A stretch of 64,000 bases of DNA from Acidobacteriota bacterium (lineage in GTDB: Bacteria; Acidobacteriota; Vicinamibacteria; Vicinamibacterales; SCN-69-37): positions 62,001 to 126,000 of the forward strand of contig CANIII010000004.1 of the NCBI GenBank assembly GCA_947467605.1, in the 5' to 3' direction. This document shows positions 40,441 to 50,726 of this stretch, piece by piece; the stretch's first letter is position 1; every line of letters begins with the position of its first letter. The notes under the pieces are model-generated. The model worked only from the letters and a program-made list of their open reading frames with translations, was not told the DNA's origin and searched no databases. The position numbers were made by a program, and so were the translations under genes.

Positions 40441-40932
40441 ATGCCCCCGCAGCGACGCCACAAGGAAAGTGCCGGATTGCTGCTCTACCGGCGGACGACG
40501 CGTGGTCTTGAGGTGTTGCTGGCGCATCCCGGCGGTCCGTACTGGACGGGCCGAAACGAAGCCGCCTGGACCATTCCCAAGGGTGGTATGCATCCGGGTG
40601 AAGGTCCACTCGACACAGCGATCCGGGAGTTTCGAGAAGAGACCGGCTTTGAGCCATTGCCGCCGTATTTGCCTCTCGGCCACATCGTGCAGCGGAGCGG
40701 CAAGCTGGTGCACGCCTTTGCCTTCGAAGGTGATGCCGACACGTCGCTGTTGAAGAGTGAGATGACCACGACCGAGTGGCCGCCGAAGTCCGGCAAGTGG
40801 ATCCAGGTGCCGGAGATCGATCGCGCGGCGTTCTATTCGATCGACGACGCCCGGCCGCTGATCAACGCGGCGCAGGCGGAACTGCTCGATCGCCTGCTGA
40901 ACAAGCTGATGAACGAGCGAGTCGATCGCTAG
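40441..40932 (+). CDS. Nudix hydrolase
   Basis: A 163-residue Nudix protein. The Nudix box is complete: [23 protein letters not shown], with the REFREETGF core that binds the metal and pyrophosphate. Flanking parts [23 protein letters not shown] and VHAFAFEGD match small MutT-like NTP pyrophosphohydrolases with NDP-X substrates. It lies 24 bases after mtnC and probably belongs to the same transcript, though no functional link is proven. The substrate is not known. The stop overlaps the convergent permease gene by 4 bases. Confidence 0.9.
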   Translation: MPPQRRHKESAGLLLYRRTTRGLEVLLAHPGGPYWTGRNEAAWTIPKGGMHPGEGPLDTAIREFREETGFEPLPPYLPLGHIVQRSGKLVHAFAFEGDADTSLLKSEMTTTEWPPKSGKWIQVPEIDRAAFYSIDDARPLINAAQAELLDRLLNKLMNERVDR

Positions 40933-42860
40933 CCAACGTGAATGCGCGGACGGCGCTCGGGCACATGCTCGGCCTGGCGCAGCACTTCGCGGCAGACCGG
41001 CGCCGTATCACCTTCACCAAATGCGAGGAACTTCAGCAGGTAGGCGATCGGATTGCCCTCGGTCCAGCCGAAGTAGGCGTGCGGCAGGCAGTCAGTCCGG
41101 TCGCGCAGGTTGAGGAGCAGGCCGGCGATTGCATTGGGGATCGCCGGGCTTGAGCATCGCAGCACGCGATGGCCGTCGATGTCGACGCCGTGCACGTCGA
41201 GCCGGTTGGCGAAGTCGGAGACGTCGCTCGGTCGAATCTCCAGGAACAGCACCGGATCCGCTTCAGGCAGATGATGTTCGCGGCGCGCCTCGGCGAGCTT
41301 GCGATCGTATTCTTCGCGGTGACCCGTGTCGGGTCGGTTGGCGATGATGCGCAGTGCCGGGAATTGGCTGCTGCTCGCGCGCCCGGCTGTCGCGGCGTCC
41401 TTGATGAAGCGTTCCGCCTGATCGTCGTAGTCGACGCCTTCGATGCGGATCTCGGTGGAGCGGAGGACGCGCGAAATCAGCGACGTGCCGATGATGGTGA
41501 AGATGAACCAGCTGGCGATCTTCAAGCCTTCAGGCCGCTCAAACATGTTGAGGATCGTCGTGTAGACGAAGATCAGCGCGATCGGCAGGAAGCGTTTGCG
41601 GCTAAGCGGCAGCGCGACCATGACCGCCACGCAGGCCGACGTCATCAGCACCAGGACGCCGGTGGCGTACGCGCCGCCCTGTTTGTCGACGTCGGCGTCA
41701 AACATGATCGTGACGAAGAACGCGATCAGCATGATCAGCGAGACCAGCGGCCGTGTCGCGCGCGCCCAGTCGGGCGCCATGCCGTAGCGCGGCAGGTACT
41801 TGGGCACGAGATTGAGCAGGCCGGCCATGGCTGATGCGCCGGCGAACCACAGGATCGCGATCGTCGAGACGTCGTAGAGCGTGCCGAACACTTCGCCGAA
41901 GTCACGGTGCGCCAGATACGCGAGCGCGCGGCCGTTGGCCGGGCCACCGGTCTGCAGCGCCTCGGCCGGGATCATCATGGCCGTGATGATCGAGCTGCCG
42001 ATCAGGAGCACGCTCATGATGATGGCGGCCGTCTTGAGCAGCTTGCGCGTGTTGTCGATGCGCGCGCGCAGTTCAATCGCCGGATCCACGGGCTTGCCGT
42101 CGACGCCCCGCACGAGCGGCATCACCGCGACACCGGTCTCGAAACCTGACAGGCCCAGCGCGAGTTTCGGGAACACGATGAACGCGAAGGCGACCATCAT
42201 GATCGGACTGCCGCGCTGGCCGTACAGTTCCTGCGCGAACAGATTGTGCCGCCACGTCTGCAGCCACTCGGGGTGGTGGGCCAGCGTCCACAGTTCGCTG
42301 CCGATGATCAGCCCGTTCAACATGAGATACGCCGCGACCAAACCAACGGCCAGCCAGATCGCTTCCTTGAATCCTTTGAGAAAGATCGCTCCGAGCGCCG
42401 CCAGCAGGACCAACGTGATCAACACGCGGTGATCCATCCAGTGGGGCACAAACGGATTCTCGACAATGTGCGCGGTGGCGTCAGCGGCCGACAGCGTGAT
42501 CGTGATGACGAAGTCGGTCGCGGCAAACCCCAACAAACACAACACGAACGCCTTGCCGCGCCAGCGCGGCAGCCGTTCCTCAAGAATCGACAGGCTGCCC
42601 TGGCCGTGCGGGCTTAGCGCGGCGATGCGGTTGTAGACCGGCAACGCACCGAACAACGTGAGGATGACGACGACGATGGTGGCGAAGGGGGAGAGGAACT
42701 GCGCGGCGACAAACGCGATGGACGGCTGGTAGCCGAGGGTCGAGAAGTAATCGACGCCCGTGAGACACATGACCTGCCACCAACTCGCCTTGTGCGGGGC
42801 GTCTACGTGCGCGGCGGCGGGGGCTTGCAGTCCTTCAAGGAACCAATGCCGGAATGTCAC
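40929..42860 (-). CDS. APC-superfamily permease
   Basis: A 643-residue transporter with about 12 membrane helices to about residue 480, then a 160-residue cytoplasmic tail. Family features: [112 protein letters not shown]. It resembles the large group of amino-acid/polyamine/organocation permeases of uncertain substrate. The GTG at 42860 is preferred because TACAAT lies 9 bases upstream; the longer frame would encode a charged stretch with no membrane segment. Confidence 0.8.
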   Translation of the reverse strand: MTFRHWFLEGLQAPAAAHVDAPHKASWWQVMCLTGVDYFSTLGYQPSIAFVAAQFLSPFATIVVVILTLFGALPVYNRIAALSPHGQGSLSILEERLPRWRGKAFVLCLLGFAATDFVITITLSAADATAHIVENPFVPHWMDHRVLITLVLLAALGAIFLKGFKEAIWLAVGLVAAYLMLNGLIIGSELWTLAHHPEWLQTWRHNLFAQELYGQRGSPIMMVAFAFIVFPKLALGLSGFETGVAVMPLVRGVDGKPVDPAIELRARIDNTRKLLKTAAIIMSVLLIGSSIITAMMIPAEALQTGGPANGRALAYLAHRDFGEVFGTLYDVSTIAILWFAGASAMAGLLNLVPKYLPRYGMAPDWARATRPLVSLIMLIAFFVTIMFDADVDKQGGAYATGVLVLMTSACVAVMVALPLSRKRFLPIALIFVYTTILNMFERPEGLKIASWFIFTIIGTSLISRVLRSTEIRIEGVDYDDQAERFIKDAATAGRASSSQFPALRIIANRPDTGHREEYDRKLAEARREHHLPEADPVLFLEIRPSDVSDFANRLDVHGVDIDGHRVLRCSSPAIPNAIAGLLLNLRDRTDCLPHAYFGWTEGNPIAYLLKFLAFGEGDTAPVCREVLRQAEHVPERRPRIHVG

Positions 42861-42869
42861 AAGCTGGTC

Positions 42870-42875
42870 ATTGTA
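42870..42875 (-). promoter_or_regulatory. -10 element of APC permease gene (near leaderless)
   Basis: On the minus strand TACAAT lies 9 bases before the GTG at 42860. Confidence 0.5.
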
Positions 42876-42934
42876 CTCCCCGCCAGACCCGGCGTCCGCG
42901 CGGCCGTGTTCACACAAACCGAGCGTCGGCGCAC

Positions 42935-42940
42935 TAGACT
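42935..42940 (+). promoter_or_regulatory. -10 element of membrane glycosyltransferase-like gene
   Basis: TAGACT lies 9 bases before the ATG at 42950. The intervening GGAAACGGG has no clear ribosome-binding site. Confidence 0.45.
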
Positions 42941-42949
42941 GGAAACGGG

Positions 42950-44536
42950 ATGTGGTTTCGCGATCGACTCTTCGTGCTGGCGGTGCTCCTCGCGTGCACG
43001 GTAACCGGCGTGACGTGGCACTTTGGTGCGCGGGCGGTCGGCGGAGCCGATAGCTACGGTTACGCCAGCCAGGCGGACGCGTGGCTCTCGGGCCATCTCA
43101 TTATCGAGCAGCCATGGGTGCACACCGATGTGCCGCCCTTCTCCGAGCGCGCGTTCGCGCCGCTCGGCTGGCGACTCAAAACAGAAACCAGCATGGTGCC
43201 GATCTATTCAACGGGCTATCCCATGATGATGGCGACGGCCAAGCGTCTCGGCGGACACGGCGCGATCTTCGTCGTCGCTCCGCTCTGCGCCGGCCTGCTG
43301 GTGTTCGCGACGTTCCTGATTGGCGCGCGTGTCGCGAGCCGGCGCGTCGGGCTACTGGCCGCAGCGCTGGTGGCCACCAGCGCCACGGTCTTGCATATGT
43401 CGATGGTGCCGATGAGCGACGTCCCGTCGGCGGCGGTGTGGACGCTGGCATTGGCGCTGACGCTGATGCACACGCGACGCGGGGCCATCATCGGATGGCT
43501 CGTGGCGGCCCTGGCGATTCTTGTGCGGCCCAACCTCGTGGTGCTCGCCGCGCTCATGACGCTCTGGCTCTTGGTGCAGGACTGGTCGCGCCATCGAGGG
43601 CGCTGGTCCCAGTGGTGCGCGCCATGGTTTGCCGTCTTTGCCGGCGCCGGCGTCGTCACAAACGCATCGCTCAACACCGCGTTCTACGGTTCGGCGACGC
43701 TCTCGGGCTACGGCGACCTCGGCAATTTCTACGCCTGGGCGCACATGTGGCCGAACGTGCGCCTCTACCTGCAGTGGATCGCCTCAGCCGAGTCGCCCCT
43801 GGCGGTGCTCGCGCTCGCGGCCACGATCTGTCCTGTGGTCCTCTGGGGCGCGGGTGATCGCGCGCGGCCGGCCGCCTGGTTGATCGCGCTCTCCACGGCG
43901 TACGTCTTCGCGCTCTACTGCGGCTACCTTGTGTTCGAGAGCTGGTGGTACCTCAGGTTCATGTTGCCGATGTGGCCCGCGCTGGCGGTGACGACCGCGA
44001 TCGGCCTCGTCTGGTTGTGGGAACACCCGCAACGCTGGGCTCGCGCTTCCGCGGTGGCTGTGGCTCTCGCAGTGATGACGCATGGTGTTGTTTTCGCCGT
44101 GCAGCACGATTCGTTCACGATCGGCCTCACCGAGTCGCGATATCCGGCGGTGGCCCGCGTGGTCTCGGGCGTGACCGATCCCGATGCGGCGATCATCACG
44201 CTGCAGCACAGCGGCACGGTGCGTTACTACGGCGGGCGCATTACGCTCCGATGGGACTTCATCGAGCCGGAGCAACTCGATCCCGCGTTGCGCTGGCTGT
44301 CTGCACACGGCCATCGGCCCTACCTGCTGCTCGACAAGTTTGAACTCGAGAAATTCCGGGATCGCTTCGCCGGGTACAGCGAAATCGCCGACGTGCGCTG
44401 GACGCCGTCGGTGACGCTGTTTCGCGGAGAGACCATGCTGTTTGATGTGGCCGATCGCACTCGCGACGTGGTCACCACGAACACCGGCGCGTACACACGC
44501 CACGCCGTGCCGCCCGTCGCGCGACCACACTGGTAG
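42950..44536 (+). CDS. Polytopic membrane protein, GT39/GT83-like glycosyltransferase
   Basis: A 528-residue membrane protein of the PMT/ArnT-like GT-C type: first helix [18 protein letters not shown], then the luminal/periplasmic loop [26 protein letters not shown] with an acidic pair, [25 protein letters not shown], about 9-10 further helices ([43 protein letters not shown]), and a soluble C-terminal domain. GT-C proteins transfer sugars from polyprenyl phosphate to proteins or glycolipids. The acceptor is unknown. Confidence 0.72.
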   Translation: MWFRDRLFVLAVLLACTVTGVTWHFGARAVGGADSYGYASQADAWLSGHLIIEQPWVHTDVPPFSERAFAPLGWRLKTETSMVPIYSTGYPMMMATAKRLGGHGAIFVVAPLCAGLLVFATFLIGARVASRRVGLLAAALVATSATVLHMSMVPMSDVPSAAVWTLALALTLMHTRRGAIIGWLVAALAILVRPNLVVLAALMTLWLLVQDWSRHRGRWSQWCAPWFAVFAGAGVVTNASLNTAFYGSATLSGYGDLGNFYAWAHMWPNVRLYLQWIASAESPLAVLALAATICPVVLWGAGDRARPAAWLIALSTAYVFALYCGYLVFESWWYLRFMLPMWPALAVTTAIGLVWLWEHPQRWARASAVAVALAVMTHGVVFAVQHDSFTIGLTESRYPAVARVVSGVTDPDAAIITLQHSGTVRYYGGRITLRWDFIEPEQLDPALRWLSAHGHRPYLLLDKFELEKFRDRFAGYSEIADVRWTPSVTLFRGETMLFDVADRTRDVVTTNTGAYTRHAVPPVARPHW

Positions 44537-44539
44537 CCG

Positions 44540-45664
44540 CTATCCGCGCGTGATGACGATCAGCGTGGCGTCGTCCTGCACGGCACCGCCGGTCCATCGC
44601 GCGACCGCCGTGGTGACCGCGTCCACAATGGTCGCGGCGGGCGCGGCTGGACCGCAGCCGCGCACGGTGTCGATGAGGCGGTCTTCGCCGAATTCCTTGC
44701 CGAGTGCGTCGGACGCTTCCGTGATGCCGTCGGTGTAGAAGATGAGGCGGTCGCCGGCGCCGAAGGCCATCGTGCGGCTCTCGTAGCATCCGTCCGGGAA
44801 CACGCCGAGCACGACGCCGGTGGCCGCGAGCGCATCGACCTCGCCATTCGCGCGGAGCAGGAGCGGTGGGTTGTGTCCCGCATTCGCGAAGTCGATCGTG
44901 CCGGCAGCCGCATCGATGACCGCGTAGCAGAACGTCACAAATTTACCCGCAGAGATATTTCGCGAGAGCAGGCGATTCACCTTCGTCACGACGTCGCGCG
45001 TGGGCGCGCCATCGGTCGCAAACGCGCGCACGGCCGCTTGCAGATTCGACATCAGCAGCGCGGCCGGCAGACCCTTGCCGACGACGTCGGCGATGGTGAC
45101 GCCCATGCGCGTGTCGCTGAAGCGCAGCATGTCGTAGCAATCGCCGCCGATGCCCGATGCGGGTTGCCAGCGCGCGCCGATGTCGCATCCGGCGAGGTGC
45201 GGCATCGTGGATGGAATCAGCGCACGCTGGATCAGGCGCGCATCTTCCTGTTCACGGGCGTGTCGCGCATCGCGCTGCCGGAGCGCAGTGCCGTCGGCCA
45301 ATTCGCGTTCGACGATCTCGACGAGGACCGAGTCTTCCCATGGCTTTTGCACGAAGCTCTTCGCGCCGCGACGCATCGCCTCCACCGCCGTGTCGATGCT
45401 GCCCCAGCCGGTCATCACGACAATCGGCAGGGCCGGGTCGTGTGTGTGCGCCCGGTCGAGGAGGGCCAGGCCCTCACGCCCAGACGTCGTGTCGCGTGTG
45501 TAGTTCAGGTCCATCAGCAGCAGGTCGTACGTCTCGCGCGTCAGGTGCGCCATGACGTCATCGACCGAGCTCACGAGGTCGATGTCGCATCGGAGTTCGG
45601 TCAGAAGAAACCGCAACGCCTGCAGGATGTCGGGCTGGTCGTCAGCGACGAGAACACGGGGCAC
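44540..45664 (-). CDS. Response regulator with PP2C/SpoIIE phosphatase output
   Basis: A 374-residue two-domain regulator. Receiver 1-120: RVLVADDQPDILQALRFLL, phosphoacceptor in LLLMDLNYTRDTTSGREGL, switch VVMTGWGSIDTAVEAMRRGAKSFVQKPW. A short coiled linker (ALRQRDARHAREQEDARLIQRALIP) leads to a PP2C-type Ser/Thr phosphatase domain (GARWQPASGIGGDCYDML, TIADVVGKGLPAALLMSNL, FANAGHNPPLLLR, LIFYTDGITEASDALGKEFGEDRLID, VQDDATLIVITR), with metal-binding Asp residues present. This is the RsbU-like arrangement used in partner-switching. The receiver is nearly the twin of that in the divergent NtrC-like protein. Confidence 0.9.
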   Translation of the reverse strand: MPRVLVADDQPDILQALRFLLTELRCDIDLVSSVDDVMAHLTRETYDLLLMDLNYTRDTTSGREGLALLDRAHTHDPALPIVVMTGWGSIDTAVEAMRRGAKSFVQKPWEDSVLVEIVERELADGTALRQRDARHAREQEDARLIQRALIPSTMPHLAGCDIGARWQPASGIGGDCYDMLRFSDTRMGVTIADVVGKGLPAALLMSNLQAAVRAFATDGAPTRDVVTKVNRLLSRNISAGKFVTFCYAVIDAAAGTIDFANAGHNPPLLLRANGEVDALAATGVVLGVFPDGCYESRTMAFGAGDRLIFYTDGITEASDALGKEFGEDRLIDTVRGCGPAAPAATIVDAVTTAVARWTGGAVQDDATLIVITRG

Positions 45665-45701
45665 AGCCGTATGCCCTTCAAGTCCAATGCCACGTTTTCG
45701 T

Positions 45702-45717
45702 TGGCACGACTCTTCCT
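45702..45717 (+). promoter_or_regulatory. Possible sigma-54 promoter of the NtrC-like gene
   Basis: TGGCACG, four bases, TTCCT. The -24 part is perfect, but the -12 part has CC where GC is nearly invariant. On the minus strand TGGCATT-N4-TTGAA (45692-45677), before the PP2C gene, is also one base from consensus. Both are weak and offered only because the neighbour is an NtrC-type activator. Confidence 0.25.
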
Positions 45718-45790
45718 ATTGCTTAGCGCAGATGCGTGAAACCGGGCAAAATGACCACATGAATCCCACTTTCGGGACTGATCAAACCCG

Positions 45791-47140
45791 ATGACTGGAC
45801 GCATCCTTGTGGCCGACGATCAGTCGGACATCCTCGACGCTCTCAAGTTCCTTCTGGGTGGCGAAGGCTTCGACGTCACGACGGCGGCTTCGCCGGGCGA
45901 ATTGGTGGCCGCGCTCGAGCGTTCGGATTTTGACGTCGCGCTGATCGACCTCAACTACACGCGCGACACGACCTCGGGCCAGGAGGGTTTCGAGCTGCTC
46001 GAACGCATCAAAGCGATTGATCCGACGCTGCCGGTCCTCGTGATGACCGGGTGGAGCAGTGTGCAGGGCGCGGTGGAAGCGATGCGCCGCGGCGCGCGCG
46101 ATTACATCGAGAAGCCGTGGGACGACGACAAGGTGTTGGCGGCGGTGCAGACGCAGCTGGAATTGCGACGTGCGCTGCGTCGGAGCCGGCGATTGCAGGA
46201 AGAGAACGCGCGGTTGCAGCGGCGCGACCTGCCGACGTTCATCGCCGAAGCGCCGGCCATGCGTGCCGTGCGGGAGACGATCGAGCGCGTGGCGGCGTCG
46301 GACGCGAGCGTGCTGATCACCGGCGAACACGGCACGGGTAAGGAAGTGGTCGCGAGCCTGCTGCATCGCTTGTCGAATCGGTCATCGAAGCCGCTCGTCA
46401 CGATGAATGCCGGCGGGCTGTCGGAGGGCGTGGCGGAAAGCGAGCTCTTCGGACACGTGAAGGGCGCGTTCACCGACGCGCGCACCGATCGCATCGGCTG
46501 TTTTGAGCTCGCGGACGAAGGGACGCTGTTCCTCGATGAAATCGCGAACATGCCGTCGAAACTGCAGCCGAAGCTGCTGCGGGTGTTGCAGACCGGCGAG
46601 GTGCAGAAGGTCGGGTCGTCGCGCGTGATCTTCGTGAACGTGCGCGTGATCTCGGCGACCAATGCGGATCTTGGGTCCGAAATCAGCGCGGGGCGATTCC
46701 GCGAGGATTTGTTTTATCGCCTGAATACAGTGGTGATTCATCTGCCGCCCCTGCGGGACCGGCGCGAGGATGTGATGCCGCTCGCGTCGCACTATCTCGC
46801 GCGCTACGCCGAGCGCTACAAGCGCACGTTTGAAGGCTTCGATCGCACGGGGCGCCAGGCCATCGACGCGCATCCGTGGCCGGGCAACGTGCGCGAACTC
46901 GCCCACGCGATCGAACGTGGTGTGTTGATGTGTCGCGGGTCGCAGATCACGGCCGTCGACCTCGGGCTGCAGGTGGCGGTGCCCACCGGGCCGGCCGAGG
47001 AGCTGACGCTCGAGCAGTCGGAGAAGATCTTCATTCAGAAGGTGCTCGCCCGGCATGCGGGCGATGTGCGCAAGGCCGCCGATCAGCTCGGCATGAGTCG
47101 CAGTGCGCTCTATCGGCGCCTGCAGCAGTTCGGCCTCTGA
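45791..47140 (+). CDS. NtrC-family sigma-54-dependent response regulator
   Basis: A 449-residue activator. Receiver 1-120 with LADDQSDILDALKFLL and the signature VALIDLNYTRDTTSGQEGF, then AAA+ domain: Walker A GEHGTGKE, ELFGHVKGAFTDA (the sigma-54 contact loop is GAFTDA at 225-230 instead of GAFTGA), Walker B GTLFLDEIANMP, arginine segment GRFREDLFYRLN, and a Fis-type helix-turn-helix at the end (AGDVRKAADQLGMSRSALYRRLQQFGL). Changes at that loop position can weaken or alter the sigma-54 contact. It is divergent from the PP2C regulator and precedes a kinase by 16 bases. Confidence 0.9.
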   Translation: MTGRILVADDQSDILDALKFLLGGEGFDVTTAASPGELVAALERSDFDVALIDLNYTRDTTSGQEGFELLERIKAIDPTLPVLVMTGWSSVQGAVEAMRRGARDYIEKPWDDDKVLAAVQTQLELRRALRRSRRLQEENARLQRRDLPTFIAEAPAMRAVRETIERVAASDASVLITGEHGTGKEVVASLLHRLSNRSSKPLVTMNAGGLSEGVAESELFGHVKGAFTDARTDRIGCFELADEGTLFLDEIANMPSKLQPKLLRVLQTGEVQKVGSSRVIFVNVRVISATNADLGSEISAGRFREDLFYRLNTVVIHLPPLRDRREDVMPLASHYLARYAERYKRTFEGFDRTGRQAIDAHPWPGNVRELAHAIERGVLMCRGSQITAVDLGLQVAVPTGPAEELTLEQSEKIFIQKVLARHAGDVRKAADQLGMSRSALYRRLQQFGL

Positions 47141-47156
47141 CGATGCGGACCCGGTA

Positions 47157-48515
47157 ATGGCCAGCCGCCCGCGCGCCCGCAATCTCGAACTGTCGCTGAC
47201 GTGGCTGGTGCTCGGCGGCGGTGCGCCGGCCGTGGTGCTGTCGCTACTGTTGCTCTGGTGGCGCCACGACGTGACCACGGATTCGTGGTGGATGCAGCCG
47301 GAGCTGCGGTGGACCTTGACGGTGATCGTGCTTCTCACGTGGCTCACCTCCGCGTCGGTCGCGCGACAGCTCACGACGCGGTCGCTGCAGCTCTTGACGA
47401 ACCTGCTCGGCGCGCTGCGCGAGGGCGACTACTCGATTCGCGGTCTGAGCGCGAAGTCCGGCAGCGCGATGGCCGGTGTCATGCGCGAGGTCAACGACCT
47501 CGGCAGCACGCTGCAGCGCCAGCGCACCGAAGCCGTCGAGTCCACCGCGCTCCTCACACACGTGATGGAGGAAATCGCGGTGGCGGTGTTCGCGTTCGAT
47601 CCGAGCGAGCACGTGTTGCTCGTGAACAAAGCCGGCGAGCGCCTCCTCGGCAAGCGCGAAGCCGACATGATCGGCCAACCGGCCAGTGCATTCGCGTTTG
47701 ATGAATACCTCACGGGTGAGTCGCGACGACTGGTCGAGCGTACGATCGGCGGCCGGCGTGGGCGCTTCGAAGTGCGTCGTGCGTCCTTCTACCGCGACGG
47801 CCGTCCGCATCATCTGGTCGTCATGGCCGACCTCAGCCAGGCTCTGCGTGAAGAAGAGCAGGCCGCGTGGCAGCGCATCGTGCGCGTGTTGTCGCACGAG
47901 ATCAACAACTCGCTGACGCCGATCAAGTCGATTGCACATTCGGTGAAGAAGATCATCGAGCGTGCCGCCGGCTTTGAGCGACAGCCCGAAGTCCTGCAGG
48001 GGCTGTCGCTGATCGAGGAGCGGTCCGGGGCGCTCGGACGTTTTCTGCGCGCGTATGCGCAGCTCGCCCGACTCCCCAAGCCGCAGCCGAAGCTGGTGCC
48101 TGTCGCTCCGCTCATCGGGCGCATTGTGGAACTGGAGAAGCGCCTGACGGTGCGCTCGCTCGGCGGCCCTGACGTCACGATCGTCGCCGATTCCGACCAA
48201 CTCGAGCAGTTGCTGATCAACATCGTGCGCAACGCGGTGGATGCGTCGCTGGAAACAAAAGGCGACGTCACGATCGGTTGGCGTGTCGCGGCCGATTGGC
48301 TGGAGGTCGTCATCGATGACGATGGCAAGGGCCTGCCCGATACATCGAACCTGTTCGTCCCCTTCTTTACGACCAAGCCCAACGGCTCCGGCATCGGGCT
48401 CGCGCTGAGCCGACAGATCGCCGAGGCCCACGGCGGCACACTCGCGCTGGAGAACCGCATCGCGCATGTGGGCTGTCGCGCCGCGCTCCGCATTCCGGTC
48501 CGCGACCCTCGATAG
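47157..48515 (+). CDS. NtrY-like sensor histidine kinase
   Basis: A 452-residue kinase with two membrane segments close together (about 13-33 and 48-67), a HAMP-like stretch (LQLLTNLLGALREGDYSIRGL), a PAS domain (MEEIAVAVFAFDPSEHVLLVNKAGERLLG), HisKA box RVLSHEINNSLTPIKSIAHSV, and ATPase boxes LINIVRNAVDAS, VIDDDGKGLPD, LFVPFFTTKPNGSGIGLALSRQIAEAHGG. The N-to-N-NN pattern of the H-box is that of NtrY/NtrB-like kinases. It follows the NtrC-like gene by 16 bases and is the likely phosphodonor for one or both sister receivers. Confidence 0.88.
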   Translation: MASRPRARNLELSLTWLVLGGGAPAVVLSLLLLWWRHDVTTDSWWMQPELRWTLTVIVLLTWLTSASVARQLTTRSLQLLTNLLGALREGDYSIRGLSAKSGSAMAGVMREVNDLGSTLQRQRTEAVESTALLTHVMEEIAVAVFAFDPSEHVLLVNKAGERLLGKREADMIGQPASAFAFDEYLTGESRRLVERTIGGRRGRFEVRRASFYRDGRPHHLVVMADLSQALREEEQAAWQRIVRVLSHEINNSLTPIKSIAHSVKKIIERAAGFERQPEVLQGLSLIEERSGALGRFLRAYAQLARLPKPQPKLVPVAPLIGRIVELEKRLTVRSLGGPDVTIVADSDQLEQLLINIVRNAVDASLETKGDVTIGWRVAADWLEVVIDDDGKGLPDTSNLFVPFFTTKPNGSGIGLALSRQIAEAHGGTLALENRIAHVGCRAALRIPVRDPR

Positions 48516-48530
48516 CGGAAGGCAGATAGG

Positions 48531-48536
48531 TAGAAT
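48531..48536 (+). promoter_or_regulatory. -10 element of spermidine synthase-like gene (leaderless)
   Basis: TAGAAT lies 8 bases before the ATG at 48545, with no ribosome-binding site. Confidence 0.5.
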
Positions 48537-48544
48537 GTGCGGGC

Positions 48545-50650
48545 ATGCTCAAGTCGCCCGCCCTCCCCATCGGACTCTCGGCCGTCGCACTCTTTGCGCT
48601 TGAGCCGTTTGTCGGAAAAGTCCTGCTCCCGCGCATGGGCGGTACGCCGATGGTGTGGAACACCTGCGTCATGGTGTTCCAGCTATTGCTCCTTCTGGGC
48701 TACTGGTACAGCGTCCAACTGAGCCGCATGCACGACACGGCCGCCGCCACTCGACGGCACGCCGTCGTCGTGGCCATCGCCGCGCTGTCGTGGCCGCTGA
48801 CCGTGCGCGCGCTGTGGATGTCGCCTTGGCCGGGTGTGTCGCCGGTTACGTGGATCGTCGGTGTCTGTGTGGTGGCAGTGGGTTTGCCGTTCGTCGTGTT
48901 GTCTGCGACATCGCCGCTCGTACAGGTCTGGCTCGCGCGCCACGCAGACACATCCACGCCAGTGCATCGTCTCTATGCCGTCAGCAACATCGCCAGCGTC
49001 GGCGGGCTGCTGCTGTACGTCGGTGTCATCGAGCCCCTGGCCGGCGTGCGCGCCCAGAGTTGGATCATCTGGGCCATCGCCACCGCCGGCGCCGCGCTCG
49101 CCGTCCGCGTCGCGACGCCCATGACAACTCCAGGCAATGAGACCGGGACTCGTTTCCCGGAGTTGACGCCGGCGTCCCCGCTGGATGTCGCGCTGCCTGC
49201 GCCGGTGGTGGGCCAACCCGCTCGCCCCGTGTTGTGGTTCTTCCTGTCGTTCGCCGCATCCTTGTGTCTGTTTTCGGTGAACACGTATCTGGCCACCGAC
49301 GTCGCCTCGTTCCCGTTGCTGTTTGCCGTGCCGCTGGCGATCTTCCTGCTGGCGTTCGCGGCGGGGTTCTCGGCGTGGGCGGAGCGCATCGGGTTGTGGT
49401 TGCATTTCGCGGCGATGGCGGCGGCGGGCACCGCGCTGTGGTATTTGCTTCGCGTCGCGACGCCGGCGACCAGCGTGCTCGACTTGCCGATGCCGCTGTT
49501 GGCACTCGCGGGTCTGGTCACCGCACTCGCCGCACGCCTGGCGCATACGCGGCCGCACGACGCGGCGTTGCCGAGCTTTTACACGATCATCAGCGCGGGA
49601 GGTGTGGCGGCCGGCATGGTGTCTGTGTTGCTGCTGCCCTGGGGATGGTCGCGCCTGACGGCGCCGATGCACGACTGGACGCTCATGCTGGTGAACTCGG
49701 CGGTGCCCGAGTACCCCGTCGCGCTGGTGCTCGGCCTGTGGCTCGTTGCACGCGGATGGCCGATGCGCTTTGTGGCGGCCGTCGGGACCATCTTTGTCTG
49801 CGCCGCGACCGAGCCGACCTACGGCATGGAGCGCCTGTTCGAGGCGCGCAATTTCTACGGTACGTTGCGCGTGCAGCGCGATCCGTCCACACTGACCTCG
49901 CGCCTGAAGAACGGCACCACGCTGCACGGGTTTGAGGTCACTGATGGATCGGGACAGGCGACCAGCTACTACCATCGCGCCAGCCCGATCGGCCAGGTGA
50001 TCACGCGACTGGTGCCGCATCACGTCATGGCGATGGGCCTCGGCGTCGGCACACTGGCGGCGTACGCGGGTCGTGGTGATCAATACACCTTTCTGGAGAT
50101 CAACCCGCTGGTGGAAGAAGTCGCGAGCCGGTCAGGGTACTTTTCATTCCTGCGACGCGCGCGCCAACGCGGCGCGAGTGTCGACGTGCGACTCGGCGAT
50201 GGCCGCCTGCTCGCAGCCGCTCTGCCCGATGGGCAGTGGGATTTGATCGTGCTCGATGCGTTCTCGTCCGATTCGATTCCGGTGCATCTGCTCACCGAGG
50301 AGGCGATGCGCGAGTACACGCACAAGGTCTCGCCGCGGGGCGTCATTGCGGTGCACGTGTCGAATCGCTTCTTCGATTTGGGGCCCATGGTCGCGACGAT
50401 CGCGGAGTCGCTGGGCTGGCGCTGGGCGATTCAGTCGCGCTCCGAAGAAGAAGCCGATGAGACCGCCTCCACGTGGATGATGCTCGTGCGCGACGAGTCC
50501 GTGGCGGCCGGCCTCGGTTTGACCGAGTCACCTTGGGAACGACCGGCCATTCCGAAGGGCGTCGAGTCCTGGACCGATGATTGGGCCAACCTGCTCGGGC
50601 GCCTCAAGATCGTGACTGAGCGCTTCAACACGCGTTTCGAACAGCAGTAG
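48545..50650 (+). CDS. Membrane-fused spermidine synthase-like protein
   Basis: A 701-residue protein. The N-terminal 440 residues contain about 11-12 membrane helices, opening with GLSAVALFALEPFVGKVLLPRMGGTPMVWNTCVMVFQL, the usual start of fused spermidine synthases. From about 465 on is an aminopropyltransferase-like Rossmann domain: VMAMGLGVGTLAAYAG, YTFLEINPLVEEVA, VRLGDGRLLAAAL, WDLIVLDAFSSDSIPVHLLTEEAMREYTHKVSPRGVIAVHVSN. The first glycine-rich motif and Asp are present. In membrane fusions of this group true polyamine synthesis is often unproven; membrane-linked methyl or aminopropyl transfer is possible. Confidence 0.82.
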   Translation: MLKSPALPIGLSAVALFALEPFVGKVLLPRMGGTPMVWNTCVMVFQLLLLLGYWYSVQLSRMHDTAAATRRHAVVVAIAALSWPLTVRALWMSPWPGVSPVTWIVGVCVVAVGLPFVVLSATSPLVQVWLARHADTSTPVHRLYAVSNIASVGGLLLYVGVIEPLAGVRAQSWIIWAIATAGAALAVRVATPMTTPGNETGTRFPELTPASPLDVALPAPVVGQPARPVLWFFLSFAASLCLFSVNTYLATDVASFPLLFAVPLAIFLLAFAAGFSAWAERIGLWLHFAAMAAAGTALWYLLRVATPATSVLDLPMPLLALAGLVTALAARLAHTRPHDAALPSFYTIISAGGVAAGMVSVLLLPWGWSRLTAPMHDWTLMLVNSAVPEYPVALVLGLWLVARGWPMRFVAAVGTIFVCAATEPTYGMERLFEARNFYGTLRVQRDPSTLTSRLKNGTTLHGFEVTDGSGQATSYYHRASPIGQVITRLVPHHVMAMGLGVGTLAAYAGRGDQYTFLEINPLVEEVASRSGYFSFLRRARQRGASVDVRLGDGRLLAAALPDGQWDLIVLDAFSSDSIPVHLLTEEAMREYTHKVSPRGVIAVHVSNRFFDLGPMVATIAESLGWRWAIQSRSEEEADETASTWMMLVRDESVAAGLGLTESPWERPAIPKGVESWTDDWANLLGRLKIVTERFNTRFEQQ

Positions 50651-50726
50651 GACTTAGGACGACAGAAGCGACGCTTTCCGCTACACTGAAGGAGTCGGGT
50701 CGCTCCCAAGCCGATAAGGAGTTTCT

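Noticed and set aside
48683-50083. 466-residue open frame on the minus strand
   Set aside because: It is antisense to the well-supported spermidine synthase-like gene and has the His/Arg/Gln-rich composition of a GC-driven shadow.
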